DNA from: Pseudomonas sp. PSB18 | GTDB lineage: Bacteria > Pseudomonadota > Gammaproteobacteria > Pseudomonadales > Pseudomonadaceae | Direction of reading: 5' to 3' | DNA length: 64,000 nucleotides | Assembly: GCF_014596565.1 (NCBI RefSeq) | Contig: NZ_NOIN01000002.1 | Location: forward strand, 1 to 64,000 | Shown: one piece after another, positions 41,154 through 51,976 of the stretch | Layout: every line of letters starts with the position of its first letter | Numbering within the stretch: position 1 is the stretch's first letter | Translations under genes and position numbers: made by a program | The notes under the pieces: generated by a model | What the model saw: only the letters and a program-made list of their open reading frames with translations | Database searches by the model: none | What the model was told of the DNA's origin: nothing

Positions 41154-42031
41154 TGGCCACCTATGCGGTCGGCGACCTGCAAGGTTGCCTCAGCCCACTC
41201 AAGTGCCTGCTCGAGCGAGTCGCCTTCGACCCGCAGAAGGACACGCTGTGGCTGGTGGGCGACCTGGTCAATCGTGGCCCGCAATCGCTTGAGACGTTGC
41301 GTTTTCTTTTCAGCATCCGCCAGTCCCTGATATGCGTGCTCGGCAATCACGACCTGCACCTGCTGGCCGTCTGGCAAAACATCGAGCGTCTGAAGAAATC
41401 CGATACATTGAAGGAAATCCTCGACGCCCCCGATTGCATCGAATTGCTGGAATGGCTGCGCCAGCAAAAGCTCATGCACTACGACGAACAGCGCAACCTG
41501 GCGCTGGTCCATGCCGGCATTCCGCCCCAGTGGTCCCTACGCAGGGCGCTCAAGTGCGCCGGCGAAGTCGAACAGGCGCTACGCGACGACAACCTGTTCG
41601 GTCCCTACCTGGACGGCATGTACGGCAACGACCCGGTCAAATGGGACAACGACCTCACCGGCGTGACCCGCCTTCGGGTCATCACCAATTATTTCACCCG
41701 CATGCGCTTCTGTACCCGCGATGGCAAACTCGACCTCAAGGGCAAGGAAGGCATCGAGACCGCACCGCCCGGTTATGCGCCCTGGTTCAAGCACAAGGAG
41801 CGCAAGACCCGTAACTTGAAGATCATTTTCGGTCACTGGGCAGCCCTGCTGGGCCAATGCGACGAGCCAGGACTCTTTGCCCTCGATACCGGCTGCGTGT
41901 GGGGCGAAGCGCTGACACTGATGAACATCGATACCGGCGAACGACTGCGTTGCGACTGCGACGAACAGGGTCACGCCAATCCCCATCAACACCCGACCAT
42001 TGCGTCATCGCCGACCGGCACCGCCGTCTGA
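41153..42031 (+). CDS. apaH: Diadenosine tetraphosphatase, symmetrical
   Basis: Hydrolyses Ap4A to two ADP and removes Np4 RNA caps. The 292-residue metallophosphatase has YAVGDLQGC (GDxxG), [11 protein letters not shown] (GDxxxRG), and VLGNHDLHL (GNHD), then a distal VHAGI and FGHW. The true start is the ATG overlapping the apaG stop; a frame is open far upstream but runs through apaG. Confidence 0.95.
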   Translation: MATYAVGDLQGCLSPLKCLLERVAFDPQKDTLWLVGDLVNRGPQSLETLRFLFSIRQSLICVLGNHDLHLLAVWQNIERLKKSDTLKEILDAPDCIELLEWLRQQKLMHYDEQRNLALVHAGIPPQWSLRRALKCAGEVEQALRDDNLFGPYLDGMYGNDPVKWDNDLTGVTRLRVITNYFTRMRFCTRDGKLDLKGKEGIETAPPGYAPWFKHKERKTRNLKIIFGHWAALLGQCDEPGLFALDTGCVWGEALTLMNIDTGERLRCDCDEQGHANPHQHPTIASSPTGTAV

Positions 42032-42061
42032 TCGGCGCCTGGCCTGCTACAGGAGCCCCCC

Positions 42062-42391
42062 ATGACTGAATTCAAACGTATTCCCCCGGCCCAGGCCCAA
42101 GCCCTGCGAGAGCAAGGCGCGGTCGTCGTCGACATCCGCGATCCCGCCACTTTTTCCGCTCTTCATATCAGCGGGTCCAAGCACCTGGATAACCACTCCC
42201 TGCATGATTTCATCACCAAGGCCGATCTTGACGCTCCGGTGGTGGTTGTTTGTTATCACGGCAATTCCAGCCAGAGCGCAGCCGCCTATCTCGTCGGACA
42301 GGGCTTCACCGACGTCTATAGCCTGGATGGCGGCTTTGAACTCTGGCGCACGACTTATCCGTCAGAAACGGCGCAAGGCTCTCACGAATAA
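42062..42391 (+). CDS. glpE: Thiosulfate sulfurtransferase GlpE
   Basis: Single-domain rhodanese transferring sulfane sulfur to cyanide or thiols. The 109-residue product has the active-site Cys in [13 protein letters not shown] and the CH2A-like VDIRDPATF. It lies 30 bp after apaH and ends the lptD-to-glpE run. Confidence 0.93.
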   Translation: MTEFKRIPPAQAQALREQGAVVVDIRDPATFSALHISGSKHLDNHSLHDFITKADLDAPVVVVCYHGNSSQSAAAYLVGQGFTDVYSLDGGFELWRTTYPSETAQGSHE

Positions 42392-42691
42392 TTTTTTATC
42401 CCGGCCCAAACCCGCGTGGACCGCGGGCTTGAGCGATAGCAGACGAACGGTCTGCCATAACTTATTACGCATTCCACCTGTGCCTCTCCGATTCCGAACT
42501 ATTCTTAGCCTCAGGCCATCCAAAACAGGGGAGAGCCGGTACACCGGCGCGCGGATCATCGGGAGTCAGCTTTCAGGGACCTTCATCCTGGAAGCATTCT
42601 GGGGGGATAAACGGCAGCTGGATTCCCAGCGGCTGACCAGCAACGACTGATTGATCCGACACCGGCTCCACGTATCGAGCGAGGTGACGTC
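42392..42691. promoter_or_regulatory. prkA upstream region with possible sigma-S promoter
   Basis: 300 bp without a gene. A GC-rich inverted repeat (CCCGCG/CGCGGG, about 42410-42426) lies soon after glpE. CTATTCTTAG at 42499-42508 resembles a sigma-S -10 (CTATACT), which would suit a stress operon, but no clear -35 is seen. GAGGTGA just before 42692 is the prkA ribosome binding site. Confidence 0.35.
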
Positions 42692-44614
42692 ATGAGTATT
42701 TTTAGCCACTTCCAGCAACGTTTCGAGTCCACGCGGCAGGAGGAATACTCGCTGCAGGAATACCTCGAACTCTGCAAGCAGGACCGCAGTGCCTACGCAT
42801 CGGCTGCGGAGCGTCTGTTGCTGGCGATTGGAGAACCCGAACTGCTGGATACCTCGACCAACTCGAGGCTCTCGCGGATTTTTTCCAACAAGGTGATTCG
42901 CCGCTATCCGGCCTTTGAAGACTTCCACGGGATGGAAGAATGCATCGACCAGATCGTGTCCTATTTCCGCCACGCAGCCCAAGGCCTGGAGGAGAAGAAG
43001 CAAATCCTCTATCTGCTTGGCCCGGTGGGTGGCGGTAAATCGTCCCTGGCCGAAAAACTCAAGCAACTGATCGAAAAGGTGCCCTTCTACGCGATCAAGG
43101 GCTCACCGGTCTTCGAATCGCCCCTGGGATTGTTCAACGCCACCGAAGACGGCGCGATCCTCGAAGAAGACTTCGGCATTCCACGCCGCTACCTCAACAC
43201 CATCATGTCGCCATGGGCCACCAAGCGCCTGGCCGAGTTCGGCGGTGACATCAGCCAGTTCAAGGTGGTCAAGCTCTACCCATCGATCCTCAACCAGATC
43301 GGCGTGGCCAAGACCGAACCGGGCGATGAGAACAACCAGGACATTTCGGCCCTGGTGGGCAAGGTCGATATCCGCAAGCTGGAAGAATTCCCACAGAACG
43401 ATGCCGATGCCTACAGCTACTCAGGCGCGTTGTGCAGGGCCAACCAAGGCCTGATGGAATTCGTCGAGATGTTCAAGGCGCCCATCAAGGTGTTGCACCC
43501 GTTGCTGACCGCAACCCAGGAAGGCAACTACAACAGTACCGAGGGGCTGGGGGCGATTCCATTCAGCGGCATCCTGCTGGCTCACTCCAACGAGTCGGAA
43601 TGGCACACCTTCCGTAACAACAAGAACAACGAAGCGTTCATCGACCGGATCTACATCGTCAAGGTGCCGTACTGCCTGCGGGTCACCGATGAGGTGAAGA
43701 TCTACGACAAACTGCTGTTCAACAGCTCGCTGGCCAAGGCCCATTGCGCCCCCGACACCCTGAAGATGCTGGCCCAGTTCACCGTGCTGTCGCGCCTCAA
43801 GGAACCGGAGAACTCCAACATCTATTCGAAGATGCGGGTGTATGACGGTGAAAACCTCAAGGACACCGATCCGAAGGCCAAGTCGATCCAGGAATACCGC
43901 GACAATGCGGGGGTCGATGAAGGCATGAACGGCCTGTCCACACGTTTCGCCTTCAAGATCCTGTCCAAGGTCTTCAACTTCGACCCCCACGAAATCGCCG
44001 CCAACCCGGTGCACCTGCTATACGTGCTGGAACAGCAGATCGAGCAGGAACAATTCCAGGCGGAAACCCGTGAGCGGTACCTGCGCTTCCTCAAAGAGTA
44101 CCTGGCCCCGCGTTATATCGAGTTCATTGGCAAGGAGATTCAGACTGCGTACCTGGAGTCCTACAGCGAATATGGCCAGAACATCTTCGACCGCTACGTG
44201 CTGTACGCAGATTTCTGGATTCAGGATCAGGAATACCGCGATCCGGAAACCGGGGAAATTCTCAACCGCGTAGCACTCAACGAAGAGCTGGAAAAAATCG
44301 AGAAGCCGGCAGGCATCAGCAATCCCAAGGATTTCCGCAACGAAATCGTCAACTTCGTGCTGCGGGCGCGGGCCAACAACAACGGCAAGAATCCCACCTG
44401 GCTCAGTTATGAAAAACTGCGGGTGGTCATCGAGAAGAAAATGTTCTCCAACACCGAGGACCTGTTGCCGGTCATCAGCTTCAACGCCAAGGCCAGCAAG
44501 GAGGACCAGCAAAAACACAACGACTTCGTCACACGCATGGTCGAACGTGGCTATACCGACAAACAGGTGCGGCTGCTTTCCGAGTGGTATCTGCGGGTCC
44601 GGAAATCGCAGTAA
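42692..44614 (+). CDS. prkA: PrkA family serine protein kinase (YeaG)
   Basis: The 640-residue product has an N-terminal AAA-type domain with Walker A LGPVGGGKSSLAEKL near residue 110 and a C-terminal kinase-like region. In E. coli YeaG acts with YeaH in starvation and stress survival. It is first of prkA-yeaH-spoVR, the conserved trio. A strong GAGGTGA ribosome site precedes the ATG. Confidence 0.94.
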   Translation: MSIFSHFQQRFESTRQEEYSLQEYLELCKQDRSAYASAAERLLLAIGEPELLDTSTNSRLSRIFSNKVIRRYPAFEDFHGMEECIDQIVSYFRHAAQGLEEKKQILYLLGPVGGGKSSLAEKLKQLIEKVPFYAIKGSPVFESPLGLFNATEDGAILEEDFGIPRRYLNTIMSPWATKRLAEFGGDISQFKVVKLYPSILNQIGVAKTEPGDENNQDISALVGKVDIRKLEEFPQNDADAYSYSGALCRANQGLMEFVEMFKAPIKVLHPLLTATQEGNYNSTEGLGAIPFSGILLAHSNESEWHTFRNNKNNEAFIDRIYIVKVPYCLRVTDEVKIYDKLLFNSSLAKAHCAPDTLKMLAQFTVLSRLKEPENSNIYSKMRVYDGENLKDTDPKAKSIQEYRDNAGVDEGMNGLSTRFAFKILSKVFNFDPHEIAANPVHLLYVLEQQIEQEQFQAETRERYLRFLKEYLAPRYIEFIGKEIQTAYLESYSEYGQNIFDRYVLYADFWIQDQEYRDPETGEILNRVALNEELEKIEKPAGISNPKDFRNEIVNFVLRARANNNGKNPTWLSYEKLRVVIEKKMFSNTEDLLPVISFNAKASKEDQQKHNDFVTRMVERGYTDKQVRLLSEWYLRVRKSQ

Positions 44615-44648
44615 GGCAGTGAAGCGACAAGCACCAAGCCATGGGCTG

Positions 44649-44669
44649 CAAGGGCGCTCACCGCCCTTG
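44649..44669 (+). repeat. Hairpin in the prkA-yeaH gap
   Basis: CAAGGGCG-CTCAC-CGCCCTTG forms an 8-bp perfect stem, followed by short imperfect repeats of GCTTGAAGCTG/GCAGCTTGAAGC type up to 44710. No T-run follows, so it more likely affects mRNA stability than termination. The whole 111-bp gap is made of these elements and the AGGG ribosome site of yeaH. Confidence 0.55.
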
Positions 44670-44725
44670 TGCTCACGGCTTGCAGCTTGAAGCTGGGAAC
44701 TTGAAGCTGCCCCGGAGGGCTCCCC

Positions 44726-45997
44726 ATGAGCTATGTGATCGACCGACGCCTCAATGGCAAGAACAAGAGCACGGTGAACCGCCAGCGCTTCCTGCGGCGT
44801 TACCGTGACCACATCAAGAAGGCCGTGGAAGAAGCGGTCAGCCGCCGCTCCATTACCGATATGGAGCATGGCGAACAGATCAGCATTCCCGGCCGCGACA
44901 TCGACGAGCCGGTGCTTCACCATGGCCGCGGTGGTAAACAGACCGTCGTGCACCCCGGCAACAAGGAATTCACCAGCGGCGAGCACATCCCCCGCCCACC
45001 GGGTGGAGGGGGCGGCAAGGGCCCCGGCAAGGCCGGCAACTCCGGCGAAGGCATGGATGAGTTCGTATTCCAGATCACCCAGGAGGAGTTCCTGGAGTTC
45101 ATGTTCGAGGACCTGGAACTGCCGAACCTGGTCAAACGCAACCTGACCGGCACCGATACCTTCAAGACCGTGCGCGCCGGCATCAGCAATGAAGGCAATC
45201 CATCTCGGATCAATATCATCCGCACGCTTCGGTCAGCCCACGCCCGGCGTATCGCCCTGTCGGGCAGCAGCCGGGCGAAACTGCGCGAGGTCAAGGAAGA
45301 GCTGACCCGACTGAAGCGCGAGGAACCTGACAATTTCGGCGATATTCAGGACCTGGAAGCGGAAATAGAGAAACTCAGCGCCCGGATCCACCGGGTACCG
45401 TTTCTCGACACCTTCGACCTCAAGTACAACCTGTTGGTCAAACAGCCAAACCCCAGCTCCAAGGCCGTGATGTTCTGCCTGATGGACGTGTCCGGCTCCA
45501 TGACCCAGGCCACCAAGGATATTGCCAAGCGATTCTTCATCCTGCTGTACCTGTTTCTCAAGCGAAACTACGACAAGATCGACGTGGTATTCATCCGCCA
45601 CCACACCAGCGCCAGGGAAGTGGATGAAGAAGAGTTCTTCTATTCCCGGGAAACCGGCGGCACCATCGTCTCCAGCGCCTTGAAACTAATGCAGGAAATC
45701 ATGGCCGAGCGTTATCCGGCCAACGAATGGAACATCTACGCAGCCCAGGCGTCCGACGGGGACAACTGGAACGACGACTCACCGATCTGCCGTGACATCC
45801 TGATCAACCAGATCATGCCGTTCGTCCAGTACTACACCTATGTGGAGATTACCCCACGGGAACATCAGGCCCTGTGGTATGAATACGAACGCATCGCCGA
45901 AGCCTTTTCCGACACGTTTGCACAACAGCAACTGGTCTCGGCCGGGGATATCTACCCGGTCTTCCGTGAACTCTTCCAGCGCAGGTTAGTGACATGA
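44726..45997 (+). CDS. yeaH: DUF444 protein YeaH with VWA-like domain
   Basis: The 423-residue product has a basic, disordered N-terminal part with a Gly/Pro-rich stretch near residues 92-115, a coiled helical segment (about 185-220), and a C-terminal von Willebrand A-like domain with a MIDAS motif in MDVSGSM. It works with the PrkA kinase in stress responses in E. coli. ATGA overlap with spoVR. Confidence 0.93.
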   Translation: MSYVIDRRLNGKNKSTVNRQRFLRRYRDHIKKAVEEAVSRRSITDMEHGEQISIPGRDIDEPVLHHGRGGKQTVVHPGNKEFTSGEHIPRPPGGGGGKGPGKAGNSGEGMDEFVFQITQEEFLEFMFEDLELPNLVKRNLTGTDTFKTVRAGISNEGNPSRINIIRTLRSAHARRIALSGSSRAKLREVKEELTRLKREEPDNFGDIQDLEAEIEKLSARIHRVPFLDTFDLKYNLLVKQPNPSSKAVMFCLMDVSGSMTQATKDIAKRFFILLYLFLKRNYDKIDVVFIRHHTSAREVDEEEFFYSRETGGTIVSSALKLMQEIMAERYPANEWNIYAAQASDGDNWNDDSPICRDILINQIMPFVQYYTYVEITPREHQALWYEYERIAEAFSDTFAQQQLVSAGDIYPVFRELFQRRLVT

Positions 45998-47559
45998 CCG
46001 CCAAAAAAGAGCAGAAGCGCCAACCCATCTCCACCGGCTCCGAATGGACGTTCGAGCTGATCCAGGCCTACGACCGCGAAATCAGCCGTATCGCGGACCG
46101 TTATGCCCTCGACACCTACCCCAACCAGATCGAGGTGATCACCGCCGAGCAGATGATGGACGCCTATGCGTCGGTCGGCATGCCGCTGGGCTATCACCAC
46201 TGGTCCTACGGCAAGCATTTCCTCAGCACCGAAAAGTCCTACAGCCGCGGTCAGATGGGGCTGGCTTATGAGATCGTGATCAACTCCGACCCCTGCATCG
46301 CCTATCTGATGGAAGAAAACACCATTTGCATGCAGGCACTGGTGGTGGCGCATGCGTGCTACGGCCATAACAGTTTCTTCAAGGGCAACTACCTGTTCCG
46401 CACCTGGACCGATGCCAGTTCGATCATCGATTACCTGGTATTCGCCAAGCAGTACATCATGCAATGCGAGGAACGCCACGGCATCGATGCCGTGGAAGAC
46501 CTCCTGGACTCCTGCCATGCCCTGATGAACTATGGGGTGGACCGCTACAAAAGGCCGTATCCGATTTCCGCCGAAGAAGAACGCCGGCGCCAGAAGGATC
46601 GTGAAGAACATCTGCAAAAGCAGATCAACGACCTGTGGCGCACCATTCCCAAGGGCGCCGACAAGTACAGCGAGAAGGACAACGCGCGATTCCCTGCCGA
46701 ACCCCAGGAAAACATTCTCTATTTCATCGAAAAACACGCACCGTTGCTGGAGCCTTGGCAGCGGGAGATTGTGCGCATCGTGCGCAAGATTGCCCAATAT
46801 TTCTACCCGCAACGCCAAACGCAGGTCATGAACGAGGGGTGGGCCACGTTCTGGCACTACACCTTGATGAACGACCTGTATGACGAAGGCCTGGTCACCG
46901 ACGGCTTCATGATGGAGTTCCTGACATCCCACACCAGCGTGGTGTTCCAACCCGGATTCGACAGCCCCTATTACAGCGGCATCAACCCTTACGCATTGGG
47001 TTTTGCCATGTACCGCGACATACGGCGCATGTGCGAGGCTCCCACCGAGGAGGACCGTCGCTGGTTTCCGGAAATTGCCGGCTCGGACTGGTTATCCACG
47101 ATCAAATTCGCCATGAGCAGCTTCAAGGACGAGAGTTTTATCCTCCAATACCTCTCGCCCAAGGTGATCCGCGACCTGAAACTGTTCAGCATTCTCGATG
47201 ACGACCAGAAGGACGACCTGCTGGTGCCCGCCATCCACGACGAAAGCGGTTACCGCATCATCCGCGAGACCCTGGCCGCGCAGTACAACCTGGGCAATCG
47301 CGAGCCTAACGTACAGATCTACAGCATCGACCGGCGGGGAGATCGCTCGCTGACCTTGCGTCACCAGGCGCACAACCGCAAACCGCTGGGAGACTCCACC
47401 GATGAAGTGCTCAAGCACTTGCATCGTCTGTGGGGCTTCGACATTCACCTGGAAACCCTGCAGGGCGACCAGGTCATGAAAACCCACCATGTCCCTCCCA
47501 GAAACGAACAGACCGAAGGCGATTACGGCCGCCTTGACCTGGCCGTCATCCATCTTTGA
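45994..47559 (+). CDS. SpoVR family protein (YcgB)
   Basis: The 521-residue product belongs to the SpoVR family, named for a Bacillus spore-cortex gene but widespread in non-sporulating proteobacteria. Conserved features include [13 protein letters not shown], a His/Glu-rich helical core, and [11 protein letters not shown], which looks like a metal-site helix. Function unknown; the constant association with prkA-yeaH points to the same stress pathway. Confidence 0.92.
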   Translation: MTAKKEQKRQPISTGSEWTFELIQAYDREISRIADRYALDTYPNQIEVITAEQMMDAYASVGMPLGYHHWSYGKHFLSTEKSYSRGQMGLAYEIVINSDPCIAYLMEENTICMQALVVAHACYGHNSFFKGNYLFRTWTDASSIIDYLVFAKQYIMQCEERHGIDAVEDLLDSCHALMNYGVDRYKRPYPISAEEERRRQKDREEHLQKQINDLWRTIPKGADKYSEKDNARFPAEPQENILYFIEKHAPLLEPWQREIVRIVRKIAQYFYPQRQTQVMNEGWATFWHYTLMNDLYDEGLVTDGFMMEFLTSHTSVVFQPGFDSPYYSGINPYALGFAMYRDIRRMCEAPTEEDRRWFPEIAGSDWLSTIKFAMSSFKDESFILQYLSPKVIRDLKLFSILDDDQKDDLLVPAIHDESGYRIIRETLAAQYNLGNREPNVQIYSIDRRGDRSLTLRHQAHNRKPLGDSTDEVLKHLHRLWGFDIHLETLQGDQVMKTHHVPPRNEQTEGDYGRLDLAVIHL

Positions 47560-47622
47560 TCCCGTTTTCGCCTCCGTTGATTCGACGCAAAGGTTATCCT
47601 GTCGGACCAACGGAGGTTTTTT

Positions 47623-48849
47623 ATGCAGATCTATAAAGTCGGCGGCGCCGTTCGCGATCGCCTGCTAGGCATCCCCGTCACCGACGTCGACCGAGTCGTG
47701 GTGGGCGCCACCGCCGAGGAAATGCTCGCCAAAGGGTTTCGTCCCGTGGGTGCTGACTTTCCCGTGTTTCTCGACCCGCGCACGGGCGAGGAGTACGCCC
47801 TCGCCCGCACGGAACGCAAAAGCGGCCGGGGCTACGGCGGATTCGTATTTCATGCCAGCCCTGAAGTCACCCTTGAGGAAGACCTGATTCGCAGGGACCT
47901 GACGATCAATGCCATGGCGGAAGATGATCATGGCAACCTCACCGATCCTTACCACGGCCAGCGTGACCTCGAAGCCCGCCTGCTGCGCCATGTTTCTCCG
48001 GCGTTTGCCGAAGATCCGCTCCGAGTCTTGCGGGTTGCCCGTTTTGCCGCCCGTTATGCTCCCCTGGGTTTCAAGGTTGCGGACGAGACCCTGGAGCTGA
48101 TGCGCCAGCTCAGCGATTCTGGCGAACTGGAAGCACTGACCCCCGAACGCAGCTGGAAGGAAATTTCCCGTGCCCTCATGGAAAACCAGCCGCAGGTGTT
48201 TATCCAGGTCCTGCGCGACTGCGATGCCCTGAAGGTCCTGATGCCTGAGGTCGATGCGCTATTCGGCGTGCCGCAACCCGAAGCCCATCACCCGGAAATC
48301 GATACCGGCGTGCACACCCTGAGCGTGCTGGAGCAGGCCGCCCTGCATCAACAACCGCTGACAGTCCGCTGGGCCTGCCTGCTGCATGATCTCGGCAAGG
48401 CCCTGACACCCGAGCAGGATTGGCCGCGACACATCGCCCATGAGCACAAGGGATTGAAACCGATCAAGGCGGTTAACGAACGCTTCAAGGTGCCACGCGA
48501 CTGCCAGGAGTTGGCGCTACTGGTTGGGCAATATCACACCCATGGCCATCGCGCGCTTGAATTGAAAGCGTCGACCTTGCTCGAATTGCTACAGAGCTTC
48601 GATGTGTTCCGCCGCCCCCAGCGCTTCGAAGAGTTTATCGCAGCCTGCGAAATGGATGCCCGAGGCCGCAAGGGCTTGGAAAATCGCAATTATCCACAGG
48701 CAGACTATCTGCGCGGCGCGGCAGCAGCGGCACGCGGGGTGGCTGTGCAGCCATTGCTGGAGAAAGGCTTTAAAGGGCCTGAGCTAGGGGAGGCGATCAA
48801 GCGCGAGCGGCTCAGGGCGTTGAAAGCGTACAAGGAAGGGACCCACTGA
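47623..48849 (+). CDS. cca: Multifunctional CCA tRNA nucleotidyltransferase
   Basis: Adds and repairs the 3' CCA of tRNAs. The 408-residue product has the class II motif [12 protein letters not shown], metal-binding DVDRVV, the [10 protein letters not shown] motif, and a C-terminal HD phosphohydrolase domain ([15 protein letters not shown]) typical of the gamma-proteobacterial form. GGAGG lies 6 bp before the ATG. Confidence 0.96.
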   Translation: MQIYKVGGAVRDRLLGIPVTDVDRVVVGATAEEMLAKGFRPVGADFPVFLDPRTGEEYALARTERKSGRGYGGFVFHASPEVTLEEDLIRRDLTINAMAEDDHGNLTDPYHGQRDLEARLLRHVSPAFAEDPLRVLRVARFAARYAPLGFKVADETLELMRQLSDSGELEALTPERSWKEISRALMENQPQVFIQVLRDCDALKVLMPEVDALFGVPQPEAHHPEIDTGVHTLSVLEQAALHQQPLTVRWACLLHDLGKALTPEQDWPRHIAHEHKGLKPIKAVNERFKVPRDCQELALLVGQYHTHGHRALELKASTLLELLQSFDVFRRPQRFEEFIAACEMDARGRKGLENRNYPQADYLRGAAAAARGVAVQPLLEKGFKGPELGEAIKRERLRALKAYKEGTH

Positions 48850-48895
48850 CCGTGGTTGCGTGTCCACTTGCATTTTCAGTGGACGGATGACCGCC

Positions 48896-48960
48896 ATCGC
48901 GAGCAGGCTCGCTCCCACAGGAGGATGGATCCGGGTATCACGGACACTGCTCGCGATAGC
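48896..48960. repeat. REP with truncated partner
   Basis: A full REP (ATCGCGAGCAGGCTCGCTCC, 48896 on) faces a partial inverted copy that keeps only TGCTCGCGATAGC (about 48948-48960). The partial copy abuts the folK stop codon, so the REPIN has lost its outer half on that side. It separates convergent cca and folK. Confidence 0.8.
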
Positions 48961-48961
48961 G

Positions 48962-49489
48962 TCAGGAAGATCGCAGCAAGTCCGAAGAGGTCAGCTGCTC
49001 GCCCCGCCATTCAAAAGCCACCGGTGCCAGGACCTGATCAATCTGCGATTCGTCCCACAACGTGGCAAAACTCTTGCCTACGCCTGGATGAACACGATCC
49101 GGCGCAATCAACGACAATGGCCACAAGACAAAGGCATTTTTCAGAATTTCCGCCCGCGGCAGTATCAAGCCATCGAAGTTGCCAACCTGCTCGCCATACA
49201 ACAATACGTCGATGTCCAGCGGCAATCCCTTGCGGTCCGGCGCATAACGACCATTGTCCGCCTCGATGCACTTGAGGCGACGGTCCAGCTCCATCAACGG
49301 CAAGTCGGTGAAGGCCGACACGACGAAATTGAAGAATGGCCCACTCTTGATGCCCACCGGCTGGCTCTCGAACACCGCTGAACAACGTATGTCCACCAGA
49401 AACGCCGCAAGGGCTTCAAGCCCCGCGCACAAATGGGTTTCGCGCTCGATATTGCTACCGAGCCCGAGAAAAACCTGTGTCAGCGACAT
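48962..49489 (-). CDS. folK: FolK-like protein with altered HPPK active site
   Basis: Family of 6-hydroxymethyl-7,8-dihydropterin pyrophosphokinase. The 175-residue product keeps FLGLGSNIE at the start, FFNFVVSAF, and the metal pair in PLDIDVLLYG. By hand alignment with E. coli HPPK, the RWGPR motif is missing (Arg92 replaced by Leu) and His115 and Arg121 become Arg and Asn. These residues bind ATP or support catalysis, so activity is doubtful. Pseudomonas normally has another folK near panB. It overlaps folB by 10 bp, which argues for a folate-linked role. The symbol is by family. Confidence 0.75.
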   Translation of the reverse strand: MSLTQVFLGLGSNIERETHLCAGLEALAAFLVDIRCSAVFESQPVGIKSGPFFNFVVSAFTDLPLMELDRRLKCIEADNGRYAPDRKGLPLDIDVLLYGEQVGNFDGLILPRAEILKNAFVLWPLSLIAPDRVHPGVGKSFATLWDESQIDQVLAPVAFEWRGEQLTSSDLLRSS

Positions 49490-49833
49490 CCGCGCTCGAT
49501 CTCCACACCCACTCCGCTGGCCGCCGGAACCGCGCCAGGCTTGGTCACTTTCAGACGCAGCCAGGTAATCTTGAATTCGTCCATCAGTTCCTGAGCCAGT
49601 CGCTCGGCGAAGGTCTCGACCAACTGAAACCGGGCCTGCTCGGCGAATGCCTGGACACGCGATGAGACACTGGCGTAGTCGAGCGCCAGATTCAGGTCAT
49701 CGCCTGCGGCGGCCGGGCGGTTATCCCAGGCGAAACTCAGATCCAGCCGCAGGCACTGTCGGATGTCTCGCTCCCAGTCGTAGGCACCAATCACCGTGTC
49801 GACTTCCAGGCCCTCGATAAACACTCTGTCCAA
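49480..49833 (-). CDS. folB: Dihydroneopterin aldolase/epimerase FolB
   Basis: Acts in folate synthesis on 7,8-dihydroneopterin. The 117-residue product has [19 protein letters not shown] with the conserved Glu, DYASVSSRV, and [12 protein letters not shown] chose the TTG at 49833 (LDRVFIEG, initiated as Met), with GGAG 9 bp upstream; the frame is open to 49857 but the extra residues do not fit. Coupled to folK by overlap and divergent from plsY. Confidence 0.9.
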   Translation of the reverse strand: MDRVFIEGLEVDTVIGAYDWERDIRQCLRLDLSFAWDNRPAAAGDDLNLALDYASVSSRVQAFAEQARFQLVETFAERLAQELMDEFKITWLRLKVTKPGAVPAASGVGVEIERGCR

Positions 49834-49907
49834 GCACTCTTCTCCGCAGCACGACAAGGGCGCAATGCGCCGTTAGAATCAGGGCATCCTCGCCCGGAAT
49901 AGTTAGC

Positions 49908-50477
49908 ATGTTTTGGTTACTGGCGATCTTCGCCTACCTGCTCGGCTCGCTGTCCTTCGCCATTGTGCTCAGCCGCCTGACGGGGCACCCCGATCCGCGA
50001 ATGAGCGGCTCAGGCAATGCCGGCGCCACCAACATGCTGCGCCTGGCCGGACGCAAACTCGCCGTCCTGACCTTGCTCGGCGACCTCTGCAAAGGTCTTG
50101 TACCGGTACTGATCGCCAGCCTTGCAGGGCTTTCCTTGCAGCAACAGGCCTGGATTGGCGTCTGCGCGGTCATTGGCCATCTGTTCCCGCTGTACTTCCG
50201 CTTTCGGGGCGGCAAGGGTGTCGCCACCGCCGCCGGCATGCTGCTGGGCCTGTATCCGCCCGCCGCGCTGCTGGCCGTCTCGGCCTGGCTGCTGATGTTC
50301 TACCTGACCCGCACCAGCTCACTGGCTGCACTGATCGCCACCCCGCTGACCCTGCCGTTGCTGGCCTGGCAGGAACCCGAGGCCTTGCTGCCGATGACCG
50401 CACTGGTCGCGCTGATCGTCTGGCGTCACCGGGGCAATCTACGCGACCTGTTCGCCGGGCGCGAACGGCATTTCTAA
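49908..50477 (+). CDS. plsY: Acyl-phosphate glycerol-3-phosphate acyltransferase
   Basis: Inner-membrane enzyme adding the first acyl chain in phospholipid synthesis, using acyl-phosphate. The 189-residue product has five hydrophobic segments and the conserved loops [26 protein letters not shown] and the C-terminal WRHRGN. It is convergent with tsaD, only 5 bp apart, and no terminator lies between. Confidence 0.95.
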   Translation: MFWLLAIFAYLLGSLSFAIVLSRLTGHPDPRMSGSGNAGATNMLRLAGRKLAVLTLLGDLCKGLVPVLIASLAGLSLQQQAWIGVCAVIGHLFPLYFRFRGGKGVATAAGMLLGLYPPAALLAVSAWLLMFYLTRTSSLAALIATPLTLPLLAWQEPEALLPMTALVALIVWRHRGNLRDLFAGRERHF

Positions 50478-50482
50478 ATACT

Positions 50483-51508
50483 TCACAACGGCGACAACTG
50501 CTCCATGGGCCAGCGCGCCTGCACACTGATCGCCAGGCTTTCCTGCTGGCCAGCCTGCAGGCGCTGACAGCCGGCGAAGGCGATCATCGCGCCGTTATCG
50601 GTGCAGAATTGCGGCCGTGCGTAGTAAACGTCGCCTTTCATGTCGCCAAGCATTTTTTCCAACGACACCCGCAAGGCCTTGTTCGCACTCACGCCGCCGG
50701 CGATGACCAGGCGCTTGAGCCCGGCCTGTTTCAGGGCGCGTTTGCACTTGATGGTCAAAGTCTCCACCACGGCCTGCTGGAACGCCAGCGAGATGTCGCA
50801 ACGGGCTTGCTCATGGTCGCCCCCGGCGTTGACGCACTGTTGCCAGGTGTTCAGGGCGAAGGTCTTCAAGCCACTGAAACTGAAATCCAGTCCCGGTCGG
50901 TCGCACATCGGCCGGGGAAACACGAAACGCCCCTCGACCCCTTGAGTCGCAAGCCGTGCGATTTCCGGCCCGCCAGGATAATTGAGGCCCATCATCTTTG
51001 CGGTTTTGTCGAAAGCTTCGCCAGCCGCATCGTCCAGGCTTTCCCCCATCAGCGCGTATTGACCGATACCGTCGACCCGGACCAGCTGCGTATGGCCGCC
51101 GGAAACCAACAAAGCGACGAACGGAAACTCCGGCGGCTGCGGCTCCAGCATGGGCGCCAGCAGATGGCCTTCCATGTGATGCACGCCCAAGGCGGGTATG
51201 CCCCAGGCAAAGGCCAGCGCCTGGGCACAGGAAGCCCCGACCAGCAATGCGCCTACCAGGCCCGGCCCCGCGGTGTAGGCAACGGCATCGATCTCGGTCG
51301 GCACACAGCCGGCTTCGGCCAGGACCTGACGGATCAGGGGCAGCATGCGCTTGACGTGGTCGCGGGACGCAAGCTCGGGCACCACGCCGCCGTAGGCGCG
51401 GTGCAGGTCGATCTGACTGAACAGCGCATCGGCCAGCAGGCCGCGTTCACTGTCGTAAAGCGCGACGCCGGTTTCGTCGCAGGACGTTTCTAATCCCAGT
51501 ACTAGCAT
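50483..51508 (-). CDS. tsaD: tRNA t6A synthesis protein TsaD
   Basis: Catalytic subunit of the threonylcarbamoyladenosine complex modifying A37 of ANN-decoding tRNAs. The 341-residue ASKHA-fold protein starts [14 protein letters not shown] and has the metal ligands in [12 protein letters not shown] and a conserved GGHTQLV. It is divergent from rpsU, an order kept in many gamma-proteobacteria. Confidence 0.96.
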   Translation of the reverse strand: MLVLGLETSCDETGVALYDSERGLLADALFSQIDLHRAYGGVVPELASRDHVKRMLPLIRQVLAEAGCVPTEIDAVAYTAGPGLVGALLVGASCAQALAFAWGIPALGVHHMEGHLLAPMLEPQPPEFPFVALLVSGGHTQLVRVDGIGQYALMGESLDDAAGEAFDKTAKMMGLNYPGGPEIARLATQGVEGRFVFPRPMCDRPGLDFSFSGLKTFALNTWQQCVNAGGDHEQARCDISLAFQQAVVETLTIKCKRALKQAGLKRLVIAGGVSANKALRVSLEKMLGDMKGDVYYARPQFCTDNGAMIAFAGCQRLQAGQQESLAISVQARWPMEQLSPL

Positions 51509-51595
51509 GGGTTTGCGCCTTGTGGAGGCTGAATTCGAAGGCGCGCATAATAGTCGCCACGTTGTGCCCCGACCAGCGGTTTTCGATCAGAGGCT

Positions 51596-51624
51596 TTGCA
51601 TTCCTGGCGTTGAGGGGTTAACAT
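51596..51624 (+). promoter_or_regulatory. Candidate rpsU promoter
   Basis: TTGCAT (-35) and TAACAT (-10) are separated by 17 bp, each a 4-of-6 match or so to consensus, 83 bp before the rpsU start. On the minus side TATTAT near 51546-51551 could be the tsaD -10. Confidence 0.4.
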
Positions 51625-51707
51625 CCGCAACCCTTAAAAACCGACGTCTTCAAGTGCTCTTTTGCCGCGAGGATGTTGACCCCGGTAATGAATGAAGGTA
51701 GCTCTGG

Positions 51708-51923
51708 ATGCCAGCCGTCAAAGTAAAAGAGAACGAACCCTTCGACGTAGCTCTGCGTCGTTTCAAGCGCTCCTGCGAAAAAGCCGGTGTTCTGGCTGAA
51801 GTTCGTAGCCGCGAATTCTACGAGAAGCCGACTTCCGAGCGTAAGCGCAAAGCAGCAGCCGCTGTTAAGCGTCACGCCAAGAAAGTTCAGCGCGAACAGC
51901 GCCGCGCCGTACGTCTGTACTAA
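51708..51923 (+). CDS. rpsU: 30S ribosomal protein S21
   Basis: Small basic ribosomal protein needed for initiation on many mRNAs. The 71-residue product starts [20 protein letters not shown] after Met and has a Lys/Arg-rich C-terminus. First gene of the rpsU-dnaG-rpoD macromolecular-synthesis locus. Confidence 0.97.
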
Positions 51924-51952
51924 TACACAGACGTTCGTAGCAAGCTTCTGCC

Positions 51953-51976
51953 AAGCCCGGCCTTCAAGCCGGGCTT
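51953..51976 (+). terminator. Hairpin after rpsU (attenuator candidate)
   Basis: AAGCCCGGC-N6-GCCGGGCTT is a 9-bp perfect stem 30 bp after rpsU. It is followed by ATGGCATTT, not a strong T-run, so leaky termination is likely; in E. coli a terminator at this place keeps dnaG lower than rpsU. Confidence 0.7.

Noticed and set aside
42392..42691. Sigma54 promoter for prkA
   Set aside because: No TGGCAC-N5-TTGC-like element was found on the plus strand in this gap.
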